Positions 56,728-64,000 of a stretch of 64,000 bases of DNA are shown here, piece by piece (positions within the stretch are counted from its first letter, which is position 1; every line of letters begins with the position of its first letter). Origin of the DNA: Streptococcus oralis. GTDB taxonomy: Bacteria > Bacillota > Bacilli > Lactobacillales > Streptococcaceae. The notes under the pieces are model-generated. The model ran no database searches, was not told the DNA's origin, and saw nothing but the letters and a program-made list of their open reading frames with translations. Made by a program: the position numbers and the translations under genes. The stretch covers positions 434,001 to 498,000 of the forward strand of contig NZ_RJPK01000001.1 of NCBI RefSeq assembly GCF_003943415.1, written 5' to 3'.

Positions 56728-59700
56728 TTATTCGTTCGGTTGAGCACTTGGCTCAGACTCACTTTGCACTTGCTTTTCTGTTGGTTGAGAAGCAGCTGTT
56801 TTACTTTCTTTCTCAGACTTAGATTGGCTATCAGTTTCACTTGCTTTTGAACGGAGTTCCTGGTTCAAGCTAATAATCTCTTTAGCTAGAGTGAGGAGAC
56901 CTTCTTTATCACTGCTTTTGGCTGCAAGTTGATCAAATAGGGCATCAACACGTTCAAAGTCAGCATCGGATCCTTTGTTATCCTCTAAATACTTGTGAAG
57001 AGAGAGCAAGACATTATAGAGTTTTTGGTAGATAATCACCGTTTGTGGATCTTGTTCTGCTTCTTTTTTCTCTCGTTGGATAGTCGCTGCAATACGATTT
57101 AAAAGATCTTCAAGTTGTGTTTTAGCTTCGTCAAGGTCTGCATTTTCCTTTTCAGTAGCGGCTTTGATATTAGCTGCTTCTTCAGCTAGGGATTGTTTGA
57201 CACCATCTTCTTTGACACGTGCTAGGAGTTGAGCAGCTTTAGTTAGGAGAGCATCCACTTCTTCCTTCTTAACATGACTAACCCGCTCTTCTGGCATAAA
57301 ATCACCGTAGAGTTCTTTTAGGAATTCATAGATGGCGGTCTTAGCAGTTTGACTATCTACTTTTTCCGTATCTAGAATAGTCTTACCAACTTTTGTAGAA
57401 ACGGGTTCTTCTTTGAGAGCTTCTTCTACTTCTAACTTAGTTTGGTAAATAGTTGGGAATAACTTGTTCAAGTCGGTTGCTTTGAGGAAAGATTGTGACT
57501 GGTAAAGTTCCCATGTCAACTTGGCAACACGGTTCCGAAGTTCTTCTCTCAAACGACCATCAGACACATGTTCGTAGAAGTACTTGATGTACTCTACTGT
57601 TGTAACCCCTGTCCGATCTCGGAAATCTTGCAAGGCCTGCAGTTTCGCTTCAATCGCAGTCAACTCTGTCTCATCCTGTGCTAGTTTTGCTTCCTGCAAA
57701 TGTACCAAAAGATCTTTCTTAGGCAAGCCATAAGTATCTGTATCCAGTGTATTGATCTTATCTACAAGGGCTTGATACTTCTTATCTAAAGGTGAAGTTT
57801 CAACCGGTGCCATACTTTGATCCACATGGATATACTGTTTATCAAAGAGATCCAAGGCTGCTAGGTATCCAGCAGTTGAGTTTGTTGCCAGTTTTTTCAT
57901 ATTTTCGGTGAATTGCCCCAAAGCAAGTTCAACCCGTCTCTGCATGATTGGCTGGTCTTTGTAGAGACTTCTGCTATCTGCTAACAGTTGATCCACCTTA
58001 GATAGAACTGTTTGTTCATCAAATGCTCCAGGTTGATAGGCCGATTGTAGGGCCGGAATCTTATTTTTCAAAGCCACTTCATAGCCCTTGGTTTGAACCT
58101 TGATGTAGTGATTGTGGTCGCCGTGAGGAATCACAAAACTACCATTTTCTACTTGCAAACTATAAGGAGACACCCCATCACGTAGGGCAGTCGTATACAG
58201 TTCATTTAGGAAATCCAGTTCTGGGTTCCCAGTTTGGAGAGGAATACGAACATGTTCTTTTCGAACAGCATAGGGATGGATATGGGTTGGATCATAGGCT
58301 TGATCCGGATTTCCAAAGACAAAGAATCCATTTGAAATGCGAATCGCTTCAAGCGGTACTCCGTAGGTCTGTGAGATATACTTGATTTTTTCTTCATCGC
58401 TAGCATCTCTTGAGAAACTTTCCACAGTCTTTGCAAGTGGTTGAACGTGCTGCGGCTGATGATTTTCTTTCAAGTGATCTTGGGCAGCTTTGATTTGGGC
58501 TGCAGTCAAGTCCTTCTTAAAGAAATAATGAGCGTGATCTCCATGAGAAACTACAAACCCTTGCTCATCTTCACTAATAACACGGTCAGCTGCAAAACCA
58601 TGATCATGTTCTTCACCGTGGTGATGGTCATGCTCCTCTCCATCATGGTCATGATCTTCGTGGTTGGTATCCTGACTTCCATGGTTACCGTCTTGGTCAT
58701 GATGATGATCTGGTTGAGCTGGATGTTCTGTTGGTTTGCTTGGATTTTCCAAAGGTGTTGGCTTCCCACCGTCGCTAGATAAAGGAATCATACGCGCAAT
58801 CTTTTCTTCCAAGGCAGAAAGTTTTGTATATGGGATGAAATGATAGTGATTTCCGTGAGGAATCGCCACACCACTCGGCGTTCTACTTGAAATCTTAGCA
58901 GGGTCAAAAATCAAGCCATCTGATTCAGCATAACGTTGACTACTTGGAAGAGCATAGAGCTGTTGCAATAGACTCTGAAGACTCTCAGCTTGATTACTTG
59001 GTGTTTCAGCCTGTTGACTTTGGTTGGTAGTTTGACCAGTTTCGTTTGGACTAGGACGATAGTTAGTCACACTCTGCTGAGTTCTAGTTCCAGAGAGGTA
59101 GGCTTGGGCAGCAGCTAATTCGCTAGCAGACAAGGAACTCTTTGGAATGTAGTGGTAATGTCCACCGTGAGGTACGATATAAGCATCTCCAGTATCCTCT
59201 ATAATATCAGAAGGATTAAAGATGTAGCCATCATCAGTTGTATAGCGACCTTGAGATTGAGCAAGCGCCACTGCACTATTAGAAGTTGGTGCGTCGTGAG
59301 TATGGTCTTGTTTTTGGCGCTCAATTTCCTCCTTCGTACGAATATTATCAGCATGAGCCGCATCTTTAAGGTAGACATAATACTTACCATCAACCTTGAT
59401 AATGTAGCCACCTTTGATTTCGTTGACAATATCAGCGTCTTTCAGTTGATAATTGGCATCTTTCATCAACAGTTCTTCGCTGAAAATCGCGTCAAAAGGA
59501 ACTTTACCATTGTAATAATGGAAATGATCACCATGTGAAGTCACATAACCTTGATCGGTGATTTTCACGACAATTTGTTCAGCCTGAATATCTTCTTTTT
59601 TGCTAACTTGATCTGGTGTCTGGGTCTCTGTTTTTTGAGAATCTTGCTTCCCATCGACATAAGACACACGGTTATTATCTTTGTTTCCTTCTACCTGGTG

Positions 59701-59784
59701 TTGGTTCAATGCATAGATGCAAAGGCTTAGGGAAAGGACAAGAGCCGATCCTGCTGCAAGGTATTTCTTCTTCATTTTCATCAT
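56728..59784 (-). CDS. Histidine triad surface protein (PhtD/PhtE-like) with His-rich linker
   Basis: 1018-aa exported zinc-binding protein of the pneumococcal Pht family, which helps deliver zinc to AdcAII and affects complement evasion. N-terminal signal with LSLC. Five HxxHxH triads: HGDHFH (84), HGGHYH (206), HGNHYH (310), HGDHAH (414) and HGDHNH (554). Between triads 3 and 4 (about residues 354-395) is a run unusually rich in His, Asp and Glu. The C-terminal 350 residues are helical or coiled-coil. It starts 4 nt after adcAII, so it is in its operon. Confidence 0.93.
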   Translation of the reverse strand: MMKMKKKYLAAGSALVLSLSLCIYALNQHQVEGNKDNNRVSYVDGKQDSQKTETQTPDQVSKKEDIQAEQIVVKITDQGYVTSHGDHFHYYNGKVPFDAIFSEELLMKDANYQLKDADIVNEIKGGYIIKVDGKYYVYLKDAAHADNIRTKEEIERQKQDHTHDAPTSNSAVALAQSQGRYTTDDGYIFNPSDIIEDTGDAYIVPHGGHYHYIPKSSLSASELAAAQAYLSGTRTQQSVTNYRPSPNETGQTTNQSQQAETPSNQAESLQSLLQQLYALPSSQRYAESDGLIFDPAKISSRTPSGVAIPHGNHYHFIPYTKLSALEEKIARMIPLSSDGGKPTPLENPSKPTEHPAQPDHHHDQDGNHGSQDTNHEDHDHDGEEHDHHHGEEHDHGFAADRVISEDEQGFVVSHGDHAHYFFKKDLTAAQIKAAQDHLKENHQPQHVQPLAKTVESFSRDASDEEKIKYISQTYGVPLEAIRISNGFFVFGNPDQAYDPTHIHPYAVRKEHVRIPLQTGNPELDFLNELYTTALRDGVSPYSLQVENGSFVIPHGDHNHYIKVQTKGYEVALKNKIPALQSAYQPGAFDEQTVLSKVDQLLADSRSLYKDQPIMQRRVELALGQFTENMKKLATNSTAGYLAALDLFDKQYIHVDQSMAPVETSPLDKKYQALVDKINTLDTDTYGLPKKDLLVHLQEAKLAQDETELTAIEAKLQALQDFRDRTGVTTVEYIKYFYEHVSDGRLREELRNRVAKLTWELYQSQSFLKATDLNKLFPTIYQTKLEVEEALKEEPVSTKVGKTILDTEKVDSQTAKTAIYEFLKELYGDFMPEERVSHVKKEEVDALLTKAAQLLARVKEDGVKQSLAEEAANIKAATEKENADLDEAKTQLEDLLNRIAATIQREKKEAEQDPQTVIIYQKLYNVLLSLHKYLEDNKGSDADFERVDALFDQLAAKSSDKEGLLTLAKEIISLNQELRSKASETDSQSKSEKESKTAASQPTEKQVQSESEPSAQPNE

Positions 59785-59788
59785 CTCC

Positions 59789-60706
59789 TCATTTTAATTC
59801 TTCTGCAAGAACATTCATGTTTTCTTCTAGATTTTCTAAGTAAGTTTTGTCATTTTCAGGATCTGCTTCTAAAGGATTGAGTGTCTTTAGGCTAACTCCT
59901 GTTGATTTGACCAAGGTCTCAGCGACTTTAGAAGAAGCATTGCTCTCAGTAAAGATGGTTTTAACCTTATAGGTCTTAACGAATTCCTGAATTTCTGTTA
60001 GTTGTCTCGGACTTGGTTCTTGTTCAGGGGAAATCCCTGCTATACCAAGTTGTTTCAAACCAAAGCGTTTAGCGAGATAAGAAAAGGCTGTGTGTTGTGT
60101 AACAAAGGTCTTTTGACTCGCTTTTTCAAAAATAGGCTGGTACTTCTTAGTCAATTCTTGGGCTTTAGCGATAAAGTTTTTAGCATTCTTTTGATACGTT
60201 TCCTTATTAGAACTATCAATCTCCGAAAGTTTGTCAGCGATAATCTGAGCTTCTTCACCTGCTTTTTCTGGATCTAACCAAGTGTGAGGGTCGTAGAGTG
60301 TTTTTTCATCGATGCCGTCACCAGCTTCTACATCTTCTAAGCCCGGTACACGCTCCAAGGTCATTCCTTCAGAAGCTTCTAAAACTTTAACTTTTGAGTT
60401 TTTCAAGTTAGGATCTAGGCTTCCAGCCCAAGATTCGAGCGTATGAGAATGGTAGACAAAGACATCTGCATCATAGATAGCAGCAATGTCATTTGCTGAC
60501 GGTTCAAAGGAGTGAATCCCACTACTTGACTGAATCATCCGTACGTCATTCAAGTCACCTGATACCTCTTTGACCATGGCATAGATTGGGTAAAAACTTG
60601 TTACAATCTTCATCCCTTTTGCTTCTTGTTTTTCTTTTTGGCTACATGCTCCTAAGACAAGAACCAAGAGACCTACCACTAATAATAGAAATGTTCTTTT
60701 TTTCAT
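59789..60706 (-). CDS. adcAII: Zinc-binding lipoprotein AdcAII (laminin-binding Lmb family)
   Basis: 305-aa solute-binding protein for the AdcBC zinc importer. Lipobox LVLGACS (Cys about residue 21). Zinc ligands: His in SSGIHSFEPS, His in FVYHSHTL, His in TQHTAFSYL and Glu in FTESNASSK; the LDPEKAGEEA segment is the helix linker. First gene of the adcAII-pht operon behind three tandem AdcR-like sites. Confidence 0.95.
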   Translation of the reverse strand: MKKRTFLLLVVGLLVLVLGACSQKEKQEAKGMKIVTSFYPIYAMVKEVSGDLNDVRMIQSSSGIHSFEPSANDIAAIYDADVFVYHSHTLESWAGSLDPNLKNSKVKVLEASEGMTLERVPGLEDVEAGDGIDEKTLYDPHTWLDPEKAGEEAQIIADKLSEIDSSNKETYQKNAKNFIAKAQELTKKYQPIFEKASQKTFVTQHTAFSYLAKRFGLKQLGIAGISPEQEPSPRQLTEIQEFVKTYKVKTIFTESNASSKVAETLVKSTGVSLKTLNPLEADPENDKTYLENLEENMNVLAEELK

Positions 60707-60715
60707 CGTTACTCC

Positions 60716-60750
60716 TTAACTAGTATTTAACCATTTAATTAACTAGTAAA
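60716..60750. promoter_or_regulatory. Three tandem AdcR-like operators before adcAII
   Basis: Three 12-mers close to TTAACYRGTTAA lie end to end: TTAACTAGTATT (60716-60727), TTAACCATTTAA (60727-60738) and TTAACTAGTAAA (60739-60750). They fill the space between the -10 and the ribosome binding site, so zinc-bound AdcR would repress. Confidence 0.8.
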
Positions 60751-60751
60751 T

Positions 60752-60780
60752 AGTTTATCTTTATTTACACTATATGTCAA
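60752..60780 (-). promoter_or_regulatory. adcAII promoter
   Basis: Minus strand TTGACA (60775-60780), 17 nt, TAAACT (60752-60757), directly next to the AdcR-like sites. Confidence 0.85.
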
Positions 60781-60802
60781 GATATTTTACATATTTTCAT
60801 GA

Positions 60803-60841
60803 AAAAAATGAGAACTAGAACTTACATTCTGTTCTCATTTT
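60803..60841 (-). terminator. Terminator between the upstream pht gene and adcAII
   Basis: ATGAGAAC (60809-60816) and GTTCTCAT (60831-60838), followed on the minus strand by TTTTTTTC. A second hairpin (TTCTAGTTCTCCTA with TAGGAGTTAGAA, about 60853-60888) comes before it. Confidence 0.75.
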
Positions 60842-60901
60842 CGATTTTAACTTTTCTAGTTCTCCTATCCTGTTTTTAGGAGTTAGAAAATGTTGTTACA
60901 A

Positions 60902-63460
60902 CTACTTACTCTCCCTTAACAAAGCCAATAATTTTTCAGCTTCTGCTATAATAGTATTGTTGTCCTGGGAGCCAAATAGCAGGTTATTTTTTAAGCCAGT
61001 GAGAGTTTCTTTGGCATTGGACTTGATAATGGGGTCTTGGATCTTTGCAAGTAGCTCTTCAGCCTCTCTCAGTTTTTCTTCAACCTTTTCAGTTTCAACC
61101 TGAGGTTCTTCTGGTTCCTCTGGTGATTCTTCTTCTGGCTCCTCAGTTGGTTTTGGAGATTCTGGTTTCTCACTTTGAGGCTTCTCTTCGCGTGGCTTTT
61201 CTTCCTCAGGTTTGTCTGTCCGAGGTTTCTCCTCTGATGGTTTTTCCGTTTGATTGGTATCAGCTTGACCATTTTGGTTTCTTTGAACATGATCACTTGC
61301 ATTGCCCCAACCACTATCTGAATGCGGACGTTCGTTTGGATGTTCGACATAGTACTTGACAGTCGCAAAGAGATCTTCTAGACTATACCCCTTAGGTGCC
61401 TCATAAAGTCCTTCGTCAAACCACTCAAATTTGATGTTATGGTAATGATCATAATGAGGAATGATTAAACTACCGTTTTTAACTTCCACGGTATGTTGGA
61501 GATTGTAAGGCATACGATCAAGCGGCACCTTTTTAGCTGCTTTCACGCGGTTGTAGATAGCTTCTGCTCCTTTAGCCTCCGTATTTCCTGGATTCTGATG
61601 GTCTGTTGAAGGAGGAGTCAAACCTTTCTCTTTAGCATAAGCCTGGGCTGCCGCTCTTTCGGCTTCAGACAAACTATCTTTCTTAATCCAATGACTATGG
61701 GTCATATGTGGAGCTACATAGGCATCCCCCTCATCACTGGTGATATCACGAGGATCAAAGATATAGCCATCTTCTGTTGTATACTTGCCTGCCAACTTGG
61801 CTACTTGAATCTCATCATCAGTGTAGGCAATTTGCGCATTTGGTTTTCCTAAACGTTCTGGATGACGAATCGGTGCTAGAAAGGCCAAGATATCATCCAC
61901 CAACTTCACTTTATCACTTGAGTCATTATTGAGTCGTTCCAACAGTTTATCTAAAGCGTCAAAATCAGCTTGACGCCCTTTATTATCAAGTAAGTCTTGA
62001 TGAACTGTTGCTAGTAAATCATAAGCCTTATTGTAAAATCCTTGATCACCAGATGGGAGGTTGGTTTTCCTAGCTCCTAGCTTATGAGACAAACTTTCTT
62101 GCTTGGCTAGTTTACTATCAATGGCTGCTGCTGTTTCTGCTGAAAGTTCCTTGGCAGAAATATAACGTGAGGCTCCATTCTCCTCAAATACATAGCCATC
62201 AGCTACTTTTCGAATCGCTTGTTTGACCAACTTTTTATCAATTGGATTGCTTGGAGCTGATTGAGGATTTGGTGTAGGTTGCGGACTTGGACTAGGTTCT
62301 GGAGTCGGTTGTGGACTTGGTTCTTCTGGCCTTGAATCTGGTACCCAATGGTTCGAACGATAACGAAGAGGAATAATACGAGCGATTCGTTCTTCCAATT
62401 CAGACATTTGTTCATAAGGGATAAAGTGGTAATGGTTACCATGAGGGACAGCTACACCTCTGGCTGTGCGACTTGTGATTTGTGCTGGGTCGAAAACAAG
62501 GCCATCAGATTCTACGTGTCGTTGGCTGAGTGGCAAGGCATAAAGTTGTTTCAGAAGGCCATCAATATCCTCATCACTTTGACTTGCTTGGTTATCGTCG
62601 CTACTGTTGTTAGCTGTGTTCGTGTTCGTATAGCTGTTGCTTTGATTGTTATAGCTGTTGCCTTGATTATTATAGGATGGAGTCCATCTATCTACATCGC
62701 TGCTAGCACTGTTGTTATTGGTACGGCGATAAGTAGGCATATTTGATTGGCCACTTCTACCAGATAGAAAGGCTTCTGCAGCAGCCAATTCGCTGGCAGA
62801 CAAGTCACTCTTAGGAATATAGTGGAAGTGATTGCCATGAGGAACGATATAGGCATCACCTGTATCTTCTATGATATCAGAGGCATTAAAGATATAACCA
62901 TCATCTGTGGTGTAGCGTCCCTGTGAACGTGCCAAGGCTACCGCACCATCGTTTGCTGAAGTCCCTCTTTCACGATGCTGACTATGTTCTTGTTTTTGCC
63001 GATTGATTTCTTCTTTTGTACGGACATTATCCGCATGGGTTGCATCCTTAAGGTAAACATAGTATTTTCCATCTACCTTGATCACATAACCACCCTTGAT
63101 TTCACTGATAATATCCTCGTCCTTGAGCTGGTAGTTTGGATCCTTCATCAGCAACTCTTCACTGATGATAGCGTCATAAGGGACTTTGCCATTATAGTAA
63201 TGATAGTGGTCGCCATGCGAAGTGACATAGCCCATGTCTGTTATCTTGATGACGATTTGCTCCGCATTGATGCCTTCTTTCTTGCTGACTTCATCAGGAG
63301 TCAGATTCTCCGTTTTTTGTGCCGCCTGTTTTCCATCTATATAGGAAATACGATTATTTTCTTTGACTGTTCTAGCTTGATACAGTCCCAACTCGTAAGA
63401 ACAGACACTTAAAATTAAAGCTGCCGCAGAACCAGCAAGGTATTTTTTATTAATTTTCAT
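60902..63460 (-). CDS. Histidine triad surface protein, Asn-rich and Pro/Glu-rich variant
   Basis: 852 aa from ATG 63460 (GAAAGAGAG upstream). Second Pht-family protein, about as similar to the other in the first 215 residues as recent paralogues. Five HxxHxH motifs: HGDHYH (82), HGNHFH (208), HGNHYH (340), then HMTHSH and HYDHYH further on. Residues about 247-295 are Asn/Ser-rich with repeated YNNQ units; a PQPTPEPSPSPQPTPNPQ linker follows triad 3, and the tail is a PEEKPRxEKP-like stretch. Signal peptide without LPXTG. Separate unit with its own AdcR-like operators. Confidence 0.92.
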   Translation of the reverse strand: MKINKKYLAGSAAALILSVCSYELGLYQARTVKENNRISYIDGKQAAQKTENLTPDEVSKKEGINAEQIVIKITDMGYVTSHGDHYHYYNGKVPYDAIISEELLMKDPNYQLKDEDIISEIKGGYVIKVDGKYYVYLKDATHADNVRTKEEINRQKQEHSQHRERGTSANDGAVALARSQGRYTTDDGYIFNASDIIEDTGDAYIVPHGNHFHYIPKSDLSASELAAAEAFLSGRSGQSNMPTYRRTNNNSASSDVDRWTPSYNNQGNSYNNQSNSYTNTNTANNSSDDNQASQSDEDIDGLLKQLYALPLSQRHVESDGLVFDPAQITSRTARGVAVPHGNHYHFIPYEQMSELEERIARIIPLRYRSNHWVPDSRPEEPSPQPTPEPSPSPQPTPNPQSAPSNPIDKKLVKQAIRKVADGYVFEENGASRYISAKELSAETAAAIDSKLAKQESLSHKLGARKTNLPSGDQGFYNKAYDLLATVHQDLLDNKGRQADFDALDKLLERLNNDSSDKVKLVDDILAFLAPIRHPERLGKPNAQIAYTDDEIQVAKLAGKYTTEDGYIFDPRDITSDEGDAYVAPHMTHSHWIKKDSLSEAERAAAQAYAKEKGLTPPSTDHQNPGNTEAKGAEAIYNRVKAAKKVPLDRMPYNLQHTVEVKNGSLIIPHYDHYHNIKFEWFDEGLYEAPKGYSLEDLFATVKYYVEHPNERPHSDSGWGNASDHVQRNQNGQADTNQTEKPSEEKPRTDKPEEEKPREEKPQSEKPESPKPTEEPEEESPEEPEEPQVETEKVEEKLREAEELLAKIQDPIIKSNAKETLTGLKNNLLFGSQDNNTIIAEAEKLLALLRESK

Positions 63461-63531
63461 CGAAACTCTCTTTCTTTTTGATATTTCTATTTGCAATTCA
63501 TTTCTAAATTGCAGAAACTCCTTTCTATTAC

Positions 63532-63543
63532 TTAACTGGTTAA
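63532..63543. promoter_or_regulatory. AdcR operator, perfect consensus
   Basis: TTAACTGGTTAA matches the consensus TTAACYRGTTAA exactly, directly downstream of the -10 of the pht promoter. Confidence 0.88.
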
Positions 63544-63544
63544 T

Positions 63545-63573
63545 AGTTTACTCCTAAATTTGCAACTTGTCAA
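63545..63573 (-). promoter_or_regulatory. Promoter of the upstream pht gene
   Basis: Minus strand TTGACA (63568-63573), 17 nt, TAAACT (63545-63550): the same hexamers and spacing as the adcAII promoter. Confidence 0.85.
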
Positions 63574-63581
63574 GGATTTTA

Positions 63582-63593
63582 TGAACCAGTTAA
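63582..63593. promoter_or_regulatory. Second AdcR-like operator upstream of the -35
   Basis: TGAACCAGTTAA, one base from consensus, so the promoter is bracketed by two sites. Confidence 0.7.
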
Positions 63594-63674
63594 GTATTTT
63601 TCATTCTGCTCCACTACTTTTTCTTTAAAAGGTTTCATGTAATCAGCTTTCCTGAAATTTCTTTTAAAAATACC

Positions 63675-63708
63675 AAAAAAAGTCCCTGCAACTTAGTTAC
63701 AGGGATCT
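63675..63708 (-). terminator. Intrinsic terminator after ptsI
   Basis: Minus strand ATCCCTGTAA, loop CTAAG, TTGCAGGGAC, then seven T. Confidence 0.85.
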
Positions 63709-63713
63709 TTCGA

Positions 63714-64000
63714 TTAATCAAAATTAACGTATTCTTTTTGAAGTTCAAGAACTTCTTCCATCGTTGAGCATTCTGTAAGGGCACGGTTTGCGTACTCTTC
63801 CATCTTAGCTGTGTCGAGTTTCTTCATCAAGCTACGTGTACGAAGTACAGATGTCGCTGACATAGAGAACTCATCCAAGCCCATTCCGACAAGAAGTGGA
63901 ACAGCTTGTTGGTCACCAGCCATCTCACCACACATACCAGCCCATTTACCTTCAGCGTGAGCTGCTTTAATAACGTTGTTGATCAAACGAAGGATTGATG
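63714..64000 (-). CDS. ptsI: Phosphoenolpyruvate-protein phosphotransferase (Enzyme I), C-terminal end
   Basis: Only the last 95 or so codons are inside the window and the frame stays open to base 64000. [32 protein letters not shown] is the EI C-terminal barrel, with the catalytic Cys in GMCGEMA. EI starts sugar uptake by moving phosphate from PEP to HPr. Upstream gene (expected ptsH) is outside. Confidence 0.96.
   Translation of the reverse strand, partial: SILRLINNVIKAAHAEGKWAGMCGEMAGDQQAVPLLVGMGLDEFSMSATSVLRTRSLMKKLDTAKMEEYANRALTECSTMEEVLELQKEYVNFD

Noticed and set aside
58441..58782. Plus-strand frame rich in Met/Val opposite the pht His-rich linker
   Set aside because: Antisense of CAT/GAT-rich codons gives ATG/ATC-rich translation automatically; shadow frame.
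60902..63460. CRISPR array or tandem repeat array in the pht genes
   Set aside because: Repetition is the coding repeat of histidine triads and low-complexity linkers; no regular direct repeats with unique spacers.

Overview
This window is chromosomal DNA of a low-GC Gram-positive bacterium, almost certainly a mitis-group Streptococcus (the S. pneumoniae / S. mitis / S. oralis neighbourhood). The evidence is xerS beside a difSL site, rexA/rexB, the AdcR-type zinc regulon with histidine-triad (Pht) proteins, the pneumococcal-style polyamine operon, rlmCD, and a preQ1-II riboswitch in front of queT. I cannot fix the species from sequence reading alone. All family names below come from motif and family recognition; no database search was run.

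Layout. 1-2.1 kb holds the 3' part of a bacteriocin-type ABC exporter/immunity operon on the plus strand. 2.2-3.3 kb holds xerS and difSL, the chromosome dimer resolution site and so the replication terminus; genes to its left run rightward and most to its right run leftward, as expected at a terminus. 3.4-7.9 kb holds a frameshifted mepB, a CPBP protease, a ClC channel, rnhB and rbgA. 8.0-9.9 kb is a variable spot with a MazEF-type toxin-antitoxin pair and an unrecognised 392-aa protein. 9.9-16.8 kb holds rexA/rexB, followed by an EVE protein, a MarR regulator and a Cof-type phosphatase. 18.8-22.2 kb is a two-gene ABC transporter with its two-component system, then a TraX-like membrane protein.

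23.1-29.8 kb is a six-gene, translationally coupled polyamine operon (speA, speE, carboxyspermidine dehydrogenase, nspC, aguA, aguB). Upstream of it is a roughly 330-nt structured RNA or leader with its own promoter, operator-like palindrome and intrinsic terminator; I do not recognise this RNA, and it is the most interesting unknown in the window. 30.8-32.6 kb carries a very AT-rich KAP-family P-loop NTPase, probably acquired. 32.9-39.1 kb is a mixed accessory stretch: a DUF4300 protein, a GH13 amylase, an NTase-like protein, a lipid kinase, a SAP/DUF6434 protein, a truncated ADP-ribosylglycohydrolase and an alpha/beta hydrolase. The last two lie between two scars that look like extra copies of the 3' end of rlmCD, a gene family known as an integration target.

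39.3-48.2 kb is a housekeeping series on the minus strand (tdk, prfA, prmC, tsaC, GNAT, glyA, nucleoid-associated protein, Pmp23-like, DUF1002, rlmCD). 48.3-53.7 kb has a tautomerase, mnmE, dapA, asd with an upstream asd-type RNA, tRNA-Thr, queT with its riboswitch, and a possibly leaderless gtrA. 53.8-56.7 kb has mscL, hemH and pepT. 56.7-63.6 kb is a zinc-acquisition region (adcAII and two Pht proteins) with good AdcR-like sites. The window ends inside ptsI.
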